From CAWAPD01 sp963783865 (GTDB lineage Bacteria > Actinomycetota > Thermoleophilia > UBA2241), in the NCBI GenBank assembly GCA_963783865.1, contig CAWAPD010000001.1, forward strand, positions 1,116,001 to 1,180,000: 64,000 nt of DNA, in the 5' to 3' direction. Of this stretch, positions 7,069 through 15,557 are shown piece by piece (position 1 is the first letter of the stretch; each line of letters opens with the position of its first letter). The notes under the pieces were generated by a model. The model did not search any database, was not told the origin of the DNA, and saw only the letters and a program-made list of their open reading frames with translations. A program made the translations under genes and the position numbers.

Positions 7069-8406
7069 GTGATGGCCACCGCCCCGGCCGCGACCCAGCC
7101 GCCCGACCCGGCGGCCGTCCTTCGCGAGAGAAGCTACCGCGGGCTGCTCGTGCTGGCCGCGATCGTCGGTGTGCTGGTGTCGGTCGCGTCGTGGGCGTTC
7201 CTCGAGGCCGTCCACTACACGCAGGTCTGGGTGTTCGAGGACCTGCCCGGCGAGCTCGGCTTCTCGGCCGTGCCCACGTGGTGGCCGCTGCCGGTGCTCG
7301 CAGTCGCGGGCGTGGTCGTCGCCTTCGCGATCGCGCGCCTGCCGGGCAAAGGCGGTCACGAGCCCTCCGAGGGTCTCAAGTCCGGGCCTCCGACGACGCC
7401 CATTCAGCTCCCCGGGGTCATGCTCGCCGCGTTCGCCACGCTCGCCCTGGGCCTCGTCCTTGGCCCGGAGGCGCCGCTCATCGCGCTCGGCACCGGCCTT
7501 GGCATTCTTTCGCTCCGACTGCTTCGCCGCGACGCGCCGGATCGAGCGCTGGCCGTGATCGCCGCCGCCGGAAGCTTCGCGGCGATCGCGTCGATCTTCG
7601 GGTCGCCGATCATCGGCGCCATCATCATCATCGAAGCGGCGGGTCTTGGCGGGCCGACGCTGCCCCTGGTCCTGTTGCCGGGGCTGCTCGCGGCCGGGAT
7701 CGGCTCGCTGGTCTTCATCGGCATGGGGTCGGCCACCGGGCTGTCGACGAGCGCGTACTCGATCGCGGCATTGGCTCTGCCGTCGTACCCACGTCCGAGT
7801 CTTGCCGCCTTCGGCTGGACCATCCTGCTGGCGATCGCGGCGGCGCTCGTGGTGTTCGCCATCGTCCTCGTGGGCCGGTCGACGAAAGGTCTGGTAGCGC
7901 GGCGACCGTTCGTCGCCGTGCCGATCGCCGCGCTCGTGGTCGCGGGGCTGGCGATCGCCTTCTTCGAGGTCACGGGGCAACCGGTCGATCTGATCCTGTT
8001 CTCAGGTCAGGAAGGGATGGGCCCCGTCGTCCAGCAGGCCGCCACCCTGTCGCTCGGAACCCTGGCGGCTCTCATCGTCTTCAAGGGCCTCGCCTGGGGC
8101 GTCTCGCTGGGGGCGGCGCGCGGGGGCCCCACGTTCCCGGCTATCTTCCTGGGCATCGTCGGGGGCCTGTTGGCGGCACACCTGCCCGGGTTCGCTGAGA
8201 CTCCGGCGATCGCGGTGCTGATGGGGGTCGCGTGCGTCTGCGTCCTGCGTCTGCCGCTGTCGTCGATCATCATCGCCCTCGTCATCTCGCAGGCAGGCAT
8301 GGGAGCGGCGCCGCTCGTCATCGTCGGGGTGGTCATCGCATACCTGGCCACCGTGGGGCTGTCCGCGCGACTGGCGGGTGACACTCCACGTGGATCCACG
8401 ACCTGA
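7069..8406 (+). CDS. ClC-family chloride channel or H+/Cl- exchanger
   Basis: A polytopic membrane protein of 444-445 residues. It retains ClC signatures: 'GHEPSEGLKSG', 'LVLGPEAPLIALG' (equivalent of the GREGP filter; the gating glutamate is Glu-133/134), 'FGSPIIGAIIIIE', and 'ARGGPTFPAIFLGIVGG' near the C-terminal half. The second filter residue is Pro and the fourth is Ala, so the selectivity loop departs from the textbook form. Two adjacent starts (GTG 7069, ATG 7072) are possible. In enterobacteria a ClC exchanger balances charge during glutamate-dependent acid resistance, which fits the linkage to gadB. Confidence 0.85.
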   Translation: MMATAPAATQPPDPAAVLRERSYRGLLVLAAIVGVLVSVASWAFLEAVHYTQVWVFEDLPGELGFSAVPTWWPLPVLAVAGVVVAFAIARLPGKGGHEPSEGLKSGPPTTPIQLPGVMLAAFATLALGLVLGPEAPLIALGTGLGILSLRLLRRDAPDRALAVIAAAGSFAAIASIFGSPIIGAIIIIEAAGLGGPTLPLVLLPGLLAAGIGSLVFIGMGSATGLSTSAYSIAALALPSYPRPSLAAFGWTILLAIAAALVVFAIVLVGRSTKGLVARRPFVAVPIAALVVAGLAIAFFEVTGQPVDLILFSGQEGMGPVVQQAATLSLGTLAALIVFKGLAWGVSLGAARGGPTFPAIFLGIVGGLLAAHLPGFAETPAIAVLMGVACVCVLRLPLSSIIIALVISQAGMGAAPLVIVGVVIAYLATVGLSARLAGDTPRGSTT

Positions 8407-8495
8407 AGCTCGAGGCCGAACGTGACTACGCGCCGCCGCGGACGGTCATAACGCAGGGCGATGTCACCATCGAGACAGGCGTCTGAGTAGAGTCC

Positions 8496-9281
8496 ATGTC
8501 ATATCCACGATACGGCGGGGTGGTCGGGGAAGCCGCCCATGTGGCACTGGTCCCGCTCGAGCAGAGTCTGGCGGGGCAGCAGCCGGGTGTCATGTGGCCG
8601 CTTCAGCCGACGCCCCCATCAGTCGCGCACGGCCTGACCGACGTGGCGGGTGGGAGCGACTCGCCGCGGGCGACGGTGCGGGCGAAGGGCGCCACTAGGT
8701 CGCGTGCCGGGGCCCAGTCCGCAACGTCGGGTCGCCCGGCGCCGGCGCGGCGACCCGCCCGCATCGGGGTCATCTCCGACAACCACGGCTACCTCGACCC
8801 CGCGGTCCTCGAGGTGTTCGCGGGCGTCACTCACATCATCCACGCGGGCGACATCGTCGACCCCGACATTCTGGACCGGCTACGAGCGGTCGCCCCCGTC
8901 ACGGCGGTGGCCGGGAACATGGATTCGGGGGAGCCGACGTCCACCCTGCCGCGCGAGGCCGTGGGCGAGGTGGCCGGCGTGCGCTTCCTCGTAGGGCACA
9001 AGCGCAAGCGACTGCTGCGAGAGCTCGCCGCCGGCAGGATCGGAGGCATCTCCCAAGGGGAACTGCCGGACCTCGTGATCTACGGCCACGATCACGTGCC
9101 CGCTGCGGCCTGGGTCGACGGCACTCTCTATCTGGACCCAGGCAGTGCAAGCGCACCCCACGAGGAGGACGACGGTCCCACGGTGGCCATCGTCGAGGTC
9201 AGGCCCACCGGGCTCTCCGTCTGCTTCGTTCCTCTCAAGCGACGGGCAGCGGAGGAAGCTGCACAGCGGCCCAGGGAATGA
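8496..9281 (+). CDS. YfcE/MJ0936-type metallophosphoesterase, copy 1
   Basis: Calcineurin-like phosphoesterase domain from about residue 88 onward, with all metal-binding blocks: 'GVISDNHGYLD', 'IIHAGDIVD', 'VAGNMD', 'VGHKRKRLL' and 'YGHDHVPAAA'. Related enzymes hydrolyse phosphodiesters with Mn2+ or Ni2+. The first 87 residues are low-complexity, Ala/Pro/Arg-rich and not part of the fold, so the true start may be downstream. ATG 8496 has no convincing ribosome site. Paralogs lie at 38718 and 44829; all three end with the same 'PHEEDDGPTVAI' or 'PEEEDDGPTVAI' block. Confidence 0.75.
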   Translation: MSYPRYGGVVGEAAHVALVPLEQSLAGQQPGVMWPLQPTPPSVAHGLTDVAGGSDSPRATVRAKGATRSRAGAQSATSGRPAPARRPARIGVISDNHGYLDPAVLEVFAGVTHIIHAGDIVDPDILDRLRAVAPVTAVAGNMDSGEPTSTLPREAVGEVAGVRFLVGHKRKRLLRELAAGRIGGISQGELPDLVIYGHDHVPAAAWVDGTLYLDPGSASAPHEEDDGPTVAIVEVRPTGLSVCFVPLKRRAAEEAAQRPRE

Positions 9282-9303
9282 AGCTGGGCGCAAGACCGCA
9301 GGA

Positions 9304-9342
9304 GAGTGGGGCGCGGGTCACTGGGTGACCCGCGCCCCACTC
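9304..9342. terminator. Hairpin terminator
   Basis: A 17-bp perfect stem, GAGTGGGGCGCGGGTCA with loop CTGGG and its complement, 22 nt past the stop at 9281 and just ahead of the ribosome site of the next gene. Confidence 0.75.
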
Positions 9343-9356
9343 GCTAGGAGGATACG

Positions 9357-10235
9357 GTGTTGGCAGGCCAACTGGCGTCGTGGCACGACGGCGCCGCCAA
9401 GAGGGCCATCGTCACCTTCGTCTCGAAGGTGACCGAGGCAGGCAGTCCGGCGTTCGTCGCGCCGGCCGAGCGGATCGCGACCTTCGACAACGACGGCACG
9501 CTCTGGTGCGAGAAGCCGCTGTATCCCCAAGCCGACTTCGTCTTCCGGCGCTGGAAGGAGATGATCCGGGACAAGCCTGACCTGGCCAGGGACCAGCCCT
9601 ACAAGGCTCTTTCCGAAGGCGACACCGCATGGCTGGCAGATCTCTACGGGCACGTGCCGGAGCTGATCAAGGGCGTGACCGCCGCCTACGACGGGGTCAA
9701 CGTCGAGGCCTTCGAAGGAGCCGTGGTGGCCTTTTTCGACAGCGCCCGTCACCCGACCCGCGGGGTGCCGTACACCGAGACAACGTTCGCGCCGATGCGT
9801 GAGCTGATCGTGTTCCTCGAGGCGAACGACTTCACCGTCTACATCTGCTCGGCCGGTGGCCGCGACTTCGTGCGTCCTGTGTCCGAACGGCTCTACGGCA
9901 TCCCGCCTGAGCGCGTGATCGGCTCGGCGACCACCCTCGAGTATCGCGACGGCGACCTATACCGCACGGCCGGCGTGGAGCAGCCCATCGACGACGGCCC
10001 CGGCAAGCCCGTGCACATCTGGACCCGCACCGGACGCAAGCCGCTGCTGGCCGGCGGCAACGCCGACGGCGACGTGGCGATGCTCGAGACGGCTCGCTTC
10101 GGCCTGCTGGTGCGACACGATGACGCCGAGCGCGAGTTCGCCTACGACGCGGGTGCCGAAAGGGCGCTCGAGGAGGCCAAAGACAAGGGCTGGACGGTCG
10201 TCAGCATGAAGCACGACTTCGCGAGGGTGTTCTGA
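9357..10235 (+). CDS. HAD-superfamily phosphatase
   Basis: A 292-residue HAD hydrolase. Motif I is FDNDGTLW with the nucleophile Asp-44 and acid/base Asp-46. Motif II is in 'VYICSAGGRDFVRP', and the final acidic motif is 'LLAGGNADGDVAML'. A large helical insertion between motifs I and II (about residues 50-140) is the cap. This layout matches uncharacterised bacterial phosphatases of the phosphoserine-phosphatase-like group. The substrate cannot be read from sequence. The GTG start at 9357 is supported by AGGAGG 5 nt upstream. No signal peptide, so probably cytoplasmic. Confidence 0.8.
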   Translation: MLAGQLASWHDGAAKRAIVTFVSKVTEAGSPAFVAPAERIATFDNDGTLWCEKPLYPQADFVFRRWKEMIRDKPDLARDQPYKALSEGDTAWLADLYGHVPELIKGVTAAYDGVNVEAFEGAVVAFFDSARHPTRGVPYTETTFAPMRELIVFLEANDFTVYICSAGGRDFVRPVSERLYGIPPERVIGSATTLEYRDGDLYRTAGVEQPIDDGPGKPVHIWTRTGRKPLLAGGNADGDVAMLETARFGLLVRHDDAEREFAYDAGAERALEEAKDKGWTVVSMKHDFARVF

Positions 10236-10404
10236 ACAAGGGGATTGATCCAGCGCCAGCTCGATCGCACTCCGAACTGACCGTATGGATACATGTACGA
10301 TGCCCTCCGGATGCGTGCAGCCCCGCGATCTCAGCGGCGACCGATGCAGGTGAGGTAATCTCGACGTCGATCGCCCGCAAGCCACACGCCGAGGAGCGAA
10401 TCAC

Positions 10405-11082
10405 ATGACACAGGGGGAGCGCGCGTCGGCCACGGGGCAGCCCGTCATCGGCGAGCAGCGCTGGCCGATGGCGGCGGCGGTGCTGGCCGTCATTGTCCTC
10501 ACGCTGCTCCTGCCGCACGAGCTCGTCACGCGTCCGCGCTGGGGGATACCGCTCGTAGAAGCCCTGCTGCTGGTCGCGGTGATCATCGGCGATCCGGGCA
10601 AGATCGACCGGCGCTCAAGGCCGGTGCGGACCATGTCGGTCACCCTGATCTCGCTGTTGGCGGCGACCACCCTGTGGTGCACCGCGCAGCTCATCGTACA
10701 GCTCGTGCGCGGCGGCGCCGCGACCAACTCCGCCGGGGCGCTGCTCCAGGCCGGCGGCATCGTCTGGCTGTCGAATGTCATCGCCTTCGGTCTGCTCTAC
10801 TGGGAGCTCGACAGCGGTGGGCCGGCAGTCCGTGCCCACGGACTGCCGGCCCACCCCGACTTCGCCTTCCCCCAGCAGCTCTCGCCGGAGATCGTCCCCA
10901 GGGACTGGCGGCCGAGCTTCAGCGACTACCTCTACCTCGGCTTCACGACGGCGACAGCGTTCAGCCCGACCGACGTCATGCCGCTGCGCTCGTGGAACAA
11001 GCTCGCGATGATGGCGCAGTCGACGATCTCGCTGGTCGTGCTCGGCCTCGTGATCGCGCGCGCGGTCAACGTGCTGACGTAG
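10405..11082 (+). CDS. DUF1345-like multi-helix membrane protein
   Basis: A 225-residue membrane protein with about five helices (near residues 22-38, 48-62, 75-100, 115-133 and 195-222). The C-terminal part 'SFSDYLYLGFTTATAFSPTD' followed by 'VMPLRSWNKLAMMAQSTISL' resembles DUF1345 proteins and the pore region of small ion channels. No selectivity-filter GYG is present (the aligned position reads AFSPTD). The ATG follows GAGGAGCGAATCAC. The gene stands alone, with 168 nt upstream containing nothing I recognise. Confidence 0.6.
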   Translation: MTQGERASATGQPVIGEQRWPMAAAVLAVIVLTLLLPHELVTRPRWGIPLVEALLLVAVIIGDPGKIDRRSRPVRTMSVTLISLLAATTLWCTAQLIVQLVRGGAATNSAGALLQAGGIVWLSNVIAFGLLYWELDSGGPAVRAHGLPAHPDFAFPQQLSPEIVPRDWRPSFSDYLYLGFTTATAFSPTDVMPLRSWNKLAMMAQSTISLVVLGLVIARAVNVLT

Positions 11083-11150
11083 GCCCCCCGGTCGTTCGCC
11101 CCGGCGCCGTCACCTGTCGCCGCGATCACTGTCGCCGCGGTCGCGTCGCG

Positions 11151-11864
11151 TCACGAATCCGCCCCCGCCCGTCCGACGAATCCGGCCCTGCCGCTCAACA
11201 GCACGTGCAGGCTGATGGCCGCCACCCACGCCGGGAAGATCAGGACGATGGGTTCGTAGAAGGTGATGCTCAAGATGAGAACGGCCGCACTCGCATAGCC
11301 GCTCAGGTAGGTCCAGCTTGGCCACTGCGTGCGCCTGAGGATCGTGGACGTGGCGAGCGTGAACACGCCGGCGGCCTTTGCCGCATAGACGAACATGAAC
11401 GAATAGCCGACCGAGCGCGCGAAGCCGACGGTCGCGATGTCGGTCGGCGTCGCCGTCCCGAACCGGTTGCCGGCGACGAGGCCGCCCAGTTCGGCCGCGG
11501 CGGCGAACACCATCGCGATGAAGAGCAAGCCGCTGCCAAGGAAGACCGTGGCGAAAAACTTGTCTTCGCGCTCGCCAATGCGGTCGCGGATGACGCCGAT
11601 GAACCACAGGAATGCGATCCCGGAGAACGGCACCAGGTAGAGTCCGGCGAGCGCCAGCGTCGAGCGTCCCCCGATCACGTTGCGCATCACCTCCGCCGAG
11701 CTGAGCCCGCGGCCCATGCTGTGACGCAGGAACAGCAGCGCGAGCGCGAACAGGACGGCAAAGATAATGCCCGCCACCCCGGCGGCGCGCGGCGTGGTGA
11801 GTCCCCGCTCGGCTGCGCCTCCGAGCAGGGGAGCCGCCGTCGGCGGCGGTCCAGAGGTCGCCAT
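11151..11864 (-). CDS. Hypothetical multi-helix membrane protein
   Basis: A 237-residue protein with about six hydrophobic segments (first 'AAGVAGIIFAVLFALALLFL'). Conserved-looking pieces are 'LVPFSGIAFLWFIGVIRDRI' and 'EREDKFFATVFLGSGLLFIA'. An in-frame ATG 24 nt upstream exists, but AAGGAGGACTG precedes ATG 11864 at proper spacing. It is convergent with the gene ending at 11082 and divergent from the aquaporin gene at 12057. I recognise similar actinobacterial hypothetical proteins but no function. Confidence 0.65.
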   Translation of the reverse strand: MATSGPPPTAAPLLGGAAERGLTTPRAAGVAGIIFAVLFALALLFLRHSMGRGLSSAEVMRNVIGGRSTLALAGLYLVPFSGIAFLWFIGVIRDRIGEREDKFFATVFLGSGLLFIAMVFAAAAELGGLVAGNRFGTATPTDIATVGFARSVGYSFMFVYAAKAAGVFTLATSTILRRTQWPSWTYLSGYASAAVLILSITFYEPIVLIFPAWVAAISLHVLLSGRAGFVGRAGADS

Positions 11865-12056
11865 CAGTCCTCCTTTGCTCGTGTGCAACGCGACGAGCGA
11901 CCGTCCGAAACGGCATCGTCGCCGGCGCTGACGGATAGGATGCCGAATCAGACCATTCGTACGTCACAAGCCTACTACCGACGGCTACGACGGGCGCGTC
12001 CGGCATTTCCTGACGCTCGTCGGCGAGGGCACACGCGAACCAGTGGAGGCGAAGAG

Positions 12057-12959
12057 ATGACTGAGCAGGACGCACACAGCGAGTCCTCGGCCGGCACATC
12101 GGCGGCCGGTACGACCGAGACGCGAGCGCCCACGGGAAGTGCTACGCCACCCACCTCCGATGAGGTCGAGGCGCATCGCCGCTCGATCGCCGCCGTCGCC
12201 GAGGCCACCCACACGAGCCGTCAGCTTCACTCGATGCTCGAGTTCGGGGACGACAAGTACGAGTGGCGCCGCCTGTTCTCGGAGCTGCTCGGCACGTTCA
12301 TGCTGGTCTTCGTCGCCGCCGGCGGGGGCATCGTCAATGCCAAGTTCGGCGGCAGCGACATCCCGCAGTTCATCCTGGTCACGGCCCCCGGCATGATGGT
12401 GCTCAGCATCATCCTGTTCATGGGCGCGATCTCGGGCGCTCACCTGAACCCGGGCGTGAGCCTCGCGTTCGCCCTGCGCGGCGACTTCCCCTGGCGGCGC
12501 GTGCCGGGCTACATCGTCGTGCAGTTCGTCGGCGCCATCCTCGCCACCCTGTTGCTGGTCGCCCTGCTGGGCAAGCAGGGCAACGCCGGCCTCACCTTGC
12601 CCGGCGCGGGCATCAGCGCCACCACCGCCCTGCTCTGGGAGATCGTGCTCACCACCGGCCTGGTGAGCGTCATCCTGGGCTGCTCGTCGGGGGCTCAGTC
12701 GGTGGGCTGGGGCGCGGCCCTCGGCGTCGGCAGCTTCATCGCCCTGGCCGGCATGATCGGCGCCTCGGTGAGCGGCGCCTCGATGAACACGGCGCGCTCG
12801 CTGGGACCGGCCATCGCCCTGTGGAACTTCACGGACTGGTGGGTCTACCTGATCGGCCCGCCCGTCGGCGCCCTGATCGCCGTGGGGATCGCCTACGTGC
12901 TGCGCGGGCCGGGCGGCGACGCCAGCGCTCGTCGGGCCGGCTCGGGGGCGCTGGGATAG
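12057..12959 (+). CDS. MIP-family aquaporin with altered NPA motifs
   Basis: A 300-residue major-intrinsic-protein channel. A cytoplasmic N-terminal extension of about 70 residues is Ser/Thr/Ala-rich and unusual in length. The six-helix core begins 'RRLFSELLGTFMLVFVAAGG'. The first half-helix motif is NPG (131-133, 'GAHLNPGVSLAFAL') and the second is NTA (244-246, 'GASMNTARSLGPA'), instead of NPA twice. The Arg of the selectivity filter (R247) is kept. Start ATG 12057 is preceded by GTGGAGG. Substrate (water, glycerol or another small solute) cannot be predicted with both motifs altered. Confidence 0.85.
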   Translation: MTEQDAHSESSAGTSAAGTTETRAPTGSATPPTSDEVEAHRRSIAAVAEATHTSRQLHSMLEFGDDKYEWRRLFSELLGTFMLVFVAAGGGIVNAKFGGSDIPQFILVTAPGMMVLSIILFMGAISGAHLNPGVSLAFALRGDFPWRRVPGYIVVQFVGAILATLLLVALLGKQGNAGLTLPGAGISATTALLWEIVLTTGLVSVILGCSSGAQSVGWGAALGVGSFIALAGMIGASVSGASMNTARSLGPAIALWNFTDWWVYLIGPPVGALIAVGIAYVLRGPGGDASARRAGSGALG

Positions 12960-13050
12960 GCGCAACAGACCGTGTACCGGCGGCGAGCCTGCTGCCGACA
13001 TCGACCCTGTCCTGGGGTGCCACCGGTGCCTATTGAAGGAGTGATGGAGT

Positions 13051-15408
13051 ATGCGTGAACCGTTCAAAGGCGTCATCAACGTCGACATCCGCGACTCGAA
13101 GCCGGACTGGGCGCCGTTCGAGCCGCCGAAGGCGCCGGACGGCGCCCCCAACGTCGTGTACATCGTCCTCGACGACGTCGGCTTCAGCGCCATGAGTTGC
13201 TATGGCGGCCCGATCCCGACACCCAACATCGACAAGATCGCGGCGGACGGCGTGCGCTACACCCAGTGGCACACCACAGCGCTGTGCTCGCCGACGCGGT
13301 CGTGCCTGCTCACCGGCCGCAACCACACGCGCAACTCGATGGCCTGCATCACCGAGGCGGCCGTGGGGTTCCCCAACGCCAGCGGCACCATCCCGCCGGA
13401 GAACGGCATGCTGCCCGAGATCCTCGGCGAGCTGGGCTGGAACACCTACATGGTCGGCAAGTGGCACCTCTGCCCGACCGACGAGATGAACCTGGCCGCG
13501 CCGCGCCGCAACTGGCCGTCGGGGCGCGGCTTCGAGCGCTGGTACGGCTTCCTCGGAGCCGAGACCAACCAGTGGTATCCCGAGCTCGTCTACGACAACC
13601 ACCCGGTGGACCCGCCGAAGACGCCTCAGGAGGGCTACCACTTCACCGACGACATCACCGACAAGGCGCTCGAGTTCATCAAGGACGCCAAGGCGATCGC
13701 GCCCGACAAGCCCTTCTTCCTCTACTACGCCCCCGGCGCCTGCCACGCGCCGCACCAGGCGCCCAAGGAGTGGATCGACAAGTTCAAGGGCCAGTTCGAC
13801 ATCGGCTACGAGGCGATGCGCGAGCAGACGCTGGCGCGTCAGAAGGACATGGGCCTGGTCCCGCCCACCACGGAGCTTCCGCCGATCAACCCCATCGGCA
13901 CGACCGAGACCCGCGTAGGCCCCGACGACAAGCCGTTCCCGCCGCTCGACGTCACCAAGCCGTGGGACTCGCTCTCGGACGGCGAGAAGAGACTCTTCGC
14001 GCGCATGGCCGAGGTGTACGCCGGCTTCCTCGCTCACACCGACCACCACATCGGCCGTCTGCTCGACTATCTCGAGTGGGCGGGGCTGCGCGAGAACACG
14101 CTCGTGATCCTCGTCTCCGACAACGGCGCCAGCGGTGAGGGCGGTCCTGACGGGTCGGTCAACGAGAACCTGTTCTTCAACGGCATCCCCGACGACCTCG
14201 AGACCAACCTCAAGATGCTCGACGAGCTCGGCGGCCCCAACACCTACAACCACTACACGAACGGCTGGGCGATGGCCTTCAACACGCCGTTCAAGATGTG
14301 GAAGCGCTACGAGTTCAACGGCGGCACCGCCGACCCGTGCATCATGTCGTGGCCGGCGGGTATGAAGGCCAGGGGCGAGATCAGGGAGCAGTACCACCAC
14401 GCGATCGACATCGTCCCGACCGTGCTCGACTGCCTCGGCGTCGAGAGTCCGGCGACCATCAAGGGGCACGTGCAGAGCGCCTTCGACGGTGTGAGCATGC
14501 GCTACGCCTTCGACGACGCGAAGGCGGAGGGTGCGCGCACGACCCAGTTCTACTCGATGCTCGGCTCGCGGGGAATCTGGCACGAGGGCTGGAAGGCCGT
14601 CACGACCCATCCCACGATAGCCGGCTGGAGCCACTTCAACGACGACGAGTGGGAGCTCTACCACACCGACGTGGACCGCTCGGAGCTGCACGACCTCGCC
14701 AAGGAGAACCCGGACAAGCTCAGGGAGCTCGAGACCCTGTGGTTCGCCGAGGCGGGCCGAAACGGCGCGTTCCCGCTCGACGACCGCTCACCGCTCGAGA
14801 TCATCCTGACGCCGCGGCCCGTGCTCGCGCCGCCGCGCGATCGCTACACGTACTTCCCCGGCACCGCCGACGTGCCGGAGCAGCAGGCGGTCAACATCCG
14901 CAACCGCTCCTTTGCCATCGGCGCGCTGGTCGACCTTCCCGCCGCCGGCGCGGAGGGCGTGATCTTCGCGCATGGGGCTCGCTTCGGCGGGCACGCGCTG
15001 TACGTCAAGGAGAATCGCCTGCGCTACGTCAACAGCTTCGTCGGCATGTTCGAGCAGAGGGTCGACGCGACCGAAGACCTGCCGACCGGTGAGGACCTGA
15101 TCCTGTCGGCCTCGTTCGTCAAGGACGGCGAGGACCCGCCCGGCGTCGCCACCGGCATCTTGTCGCTGTACCACGGCGACAGGAAGGTCGGCGAGGGTCG
15201 CATCAAGACCCAGCCCGGCTACTTCTCGCTGGCGGGCGAGGGCCTGTGCGTTGGGCGAGACAGCGGCGAGGCCGTGACCGACGACTACCCGGGCGAGTCG
15301 CCGCACCGGTTCACCGGCGGCACGATCAAGCGGGTCGCGGTCGACGTCAGCGGCGAACCGTACCTCGACCTGGAACGCCAAGCCCAGGCGATGCTGGCGC
15401 GGGAGTAG
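13051..15408 (+). CDS. Cys-type arylsulfatase
   Basis: A 785-residue sulfatase that hydrolyses sulfate esters. It has the N-terminal metal site (VLDDVG, Asp-41/42), the sulfatase signature CSPTRSCLLTGR with Cys-79 as the residue converted to formylglycine, 'MVGKWHL', and the C-terminal metal site 'LVSDNGASGEGG'. The last 200 residues form a separate beta-rich domain typical of large bacterial arylsulfatases. There is no signal peptide, so it appears cytoplasmic. The radical-SAM maturase at 26718 is the obvious activating enzyme. ATG 13051 follows AAGGAGTGATGGAGT. A second sulfatase is at 22248. Confidence 0.9.
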   Translation: MREPFKGVINVDIRDSKPDWAPFEPPKAPDGAPNVVYIVLDDVGFSAMSCYGGPIPTPNIDKIAADGVRYTQWHTTALCSPTRSCLLTGRNHTRNSMACITEAAVGFPNASGTIPPENGMLPEILGELGWNTYMVGKWHLCPTDEMNLAAPRRNWPSGRGFERWYGFLGAETNQWYPELVYDNHPVDPPKTPQEGYHFTDDITDKALEFIKDAKAIAPDKPFFLYYAPGACHAPHQAPKEWIDKFKGQFDIGYEAMREQTLARQKDMGLVPPTTELPPINPIGTTETRVGPDDKPFPPLDVTKPWDSLSDGEKRLFARMAEVYAGFLAHTDHHIGRLLDYLEWAGLRENTLVILVSDNGASGEGGPDGSVNENLFFNGIPDDLETNLKMLDELGGPNTYNHYTNGWAMAFNTPFKMWKRYEFNGGTADPCIMSWPAGMKARGEIREQYHHAIDIVPTVLDCLGVESPATIKGHVQSAFDGVSMRYAFDDAKAEGARTTQFYSMLGSRGIWHEGWKAVTTHPTIAGWSHFNDDEWELYHTDVDRSELHDLAKENPDKLRELETLWFAEAGRNGAFPLDDRSPLEIILTPRPVLAPPRDRYTYFPGTADVPEQQAVNIRNRSFAIGALVDLPAAGAEGVIFAHGARFGGHALYVKENRLRYVNSFVGMFEQRVDATEDLPTGEDLILSASFVKDGEDPPGVATGILSLYHGDRKVGEGRIKTQPGYFSLAGEGLCVGRDSGEAVTDDYPGESPHRFTGGTIKRVAVDVSGEPYLDLERQAQAMLARE

Positions 15409-15427
15409 GCGACACGGGCGAAGCTTC

Positions 15428-15459
15428 GGGGCGGCGGGCGCGGACGCGCCCGCCGCCCC
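15428..15459. terminator. Hairpin terminator after arylsulfatase
   Basis: GGGGCGGCGGGCGCG-GA-CGCGCCCGCCGCCCC, 19 nt past the stop at 15408. Confidence 0.75.
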
Positions 15460-15557
15460 ACCCCCTCCCGACGGGTTACGTCCCCGCCCCTTGCGGTATC
15501 ACGTCGTACGACGAATCGTCGCCGGAACCGAAGACCCGAACCGGAAGGAGTCACGAC

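Noticed and set aside
10674..12056. Apparent 460-codon N-terminal extension of the aquaporin
   Set aside because: It runs across two other genes in other frames or strand, has random Arg-rich composition, and ATG 12057 has a proper ribosome site.
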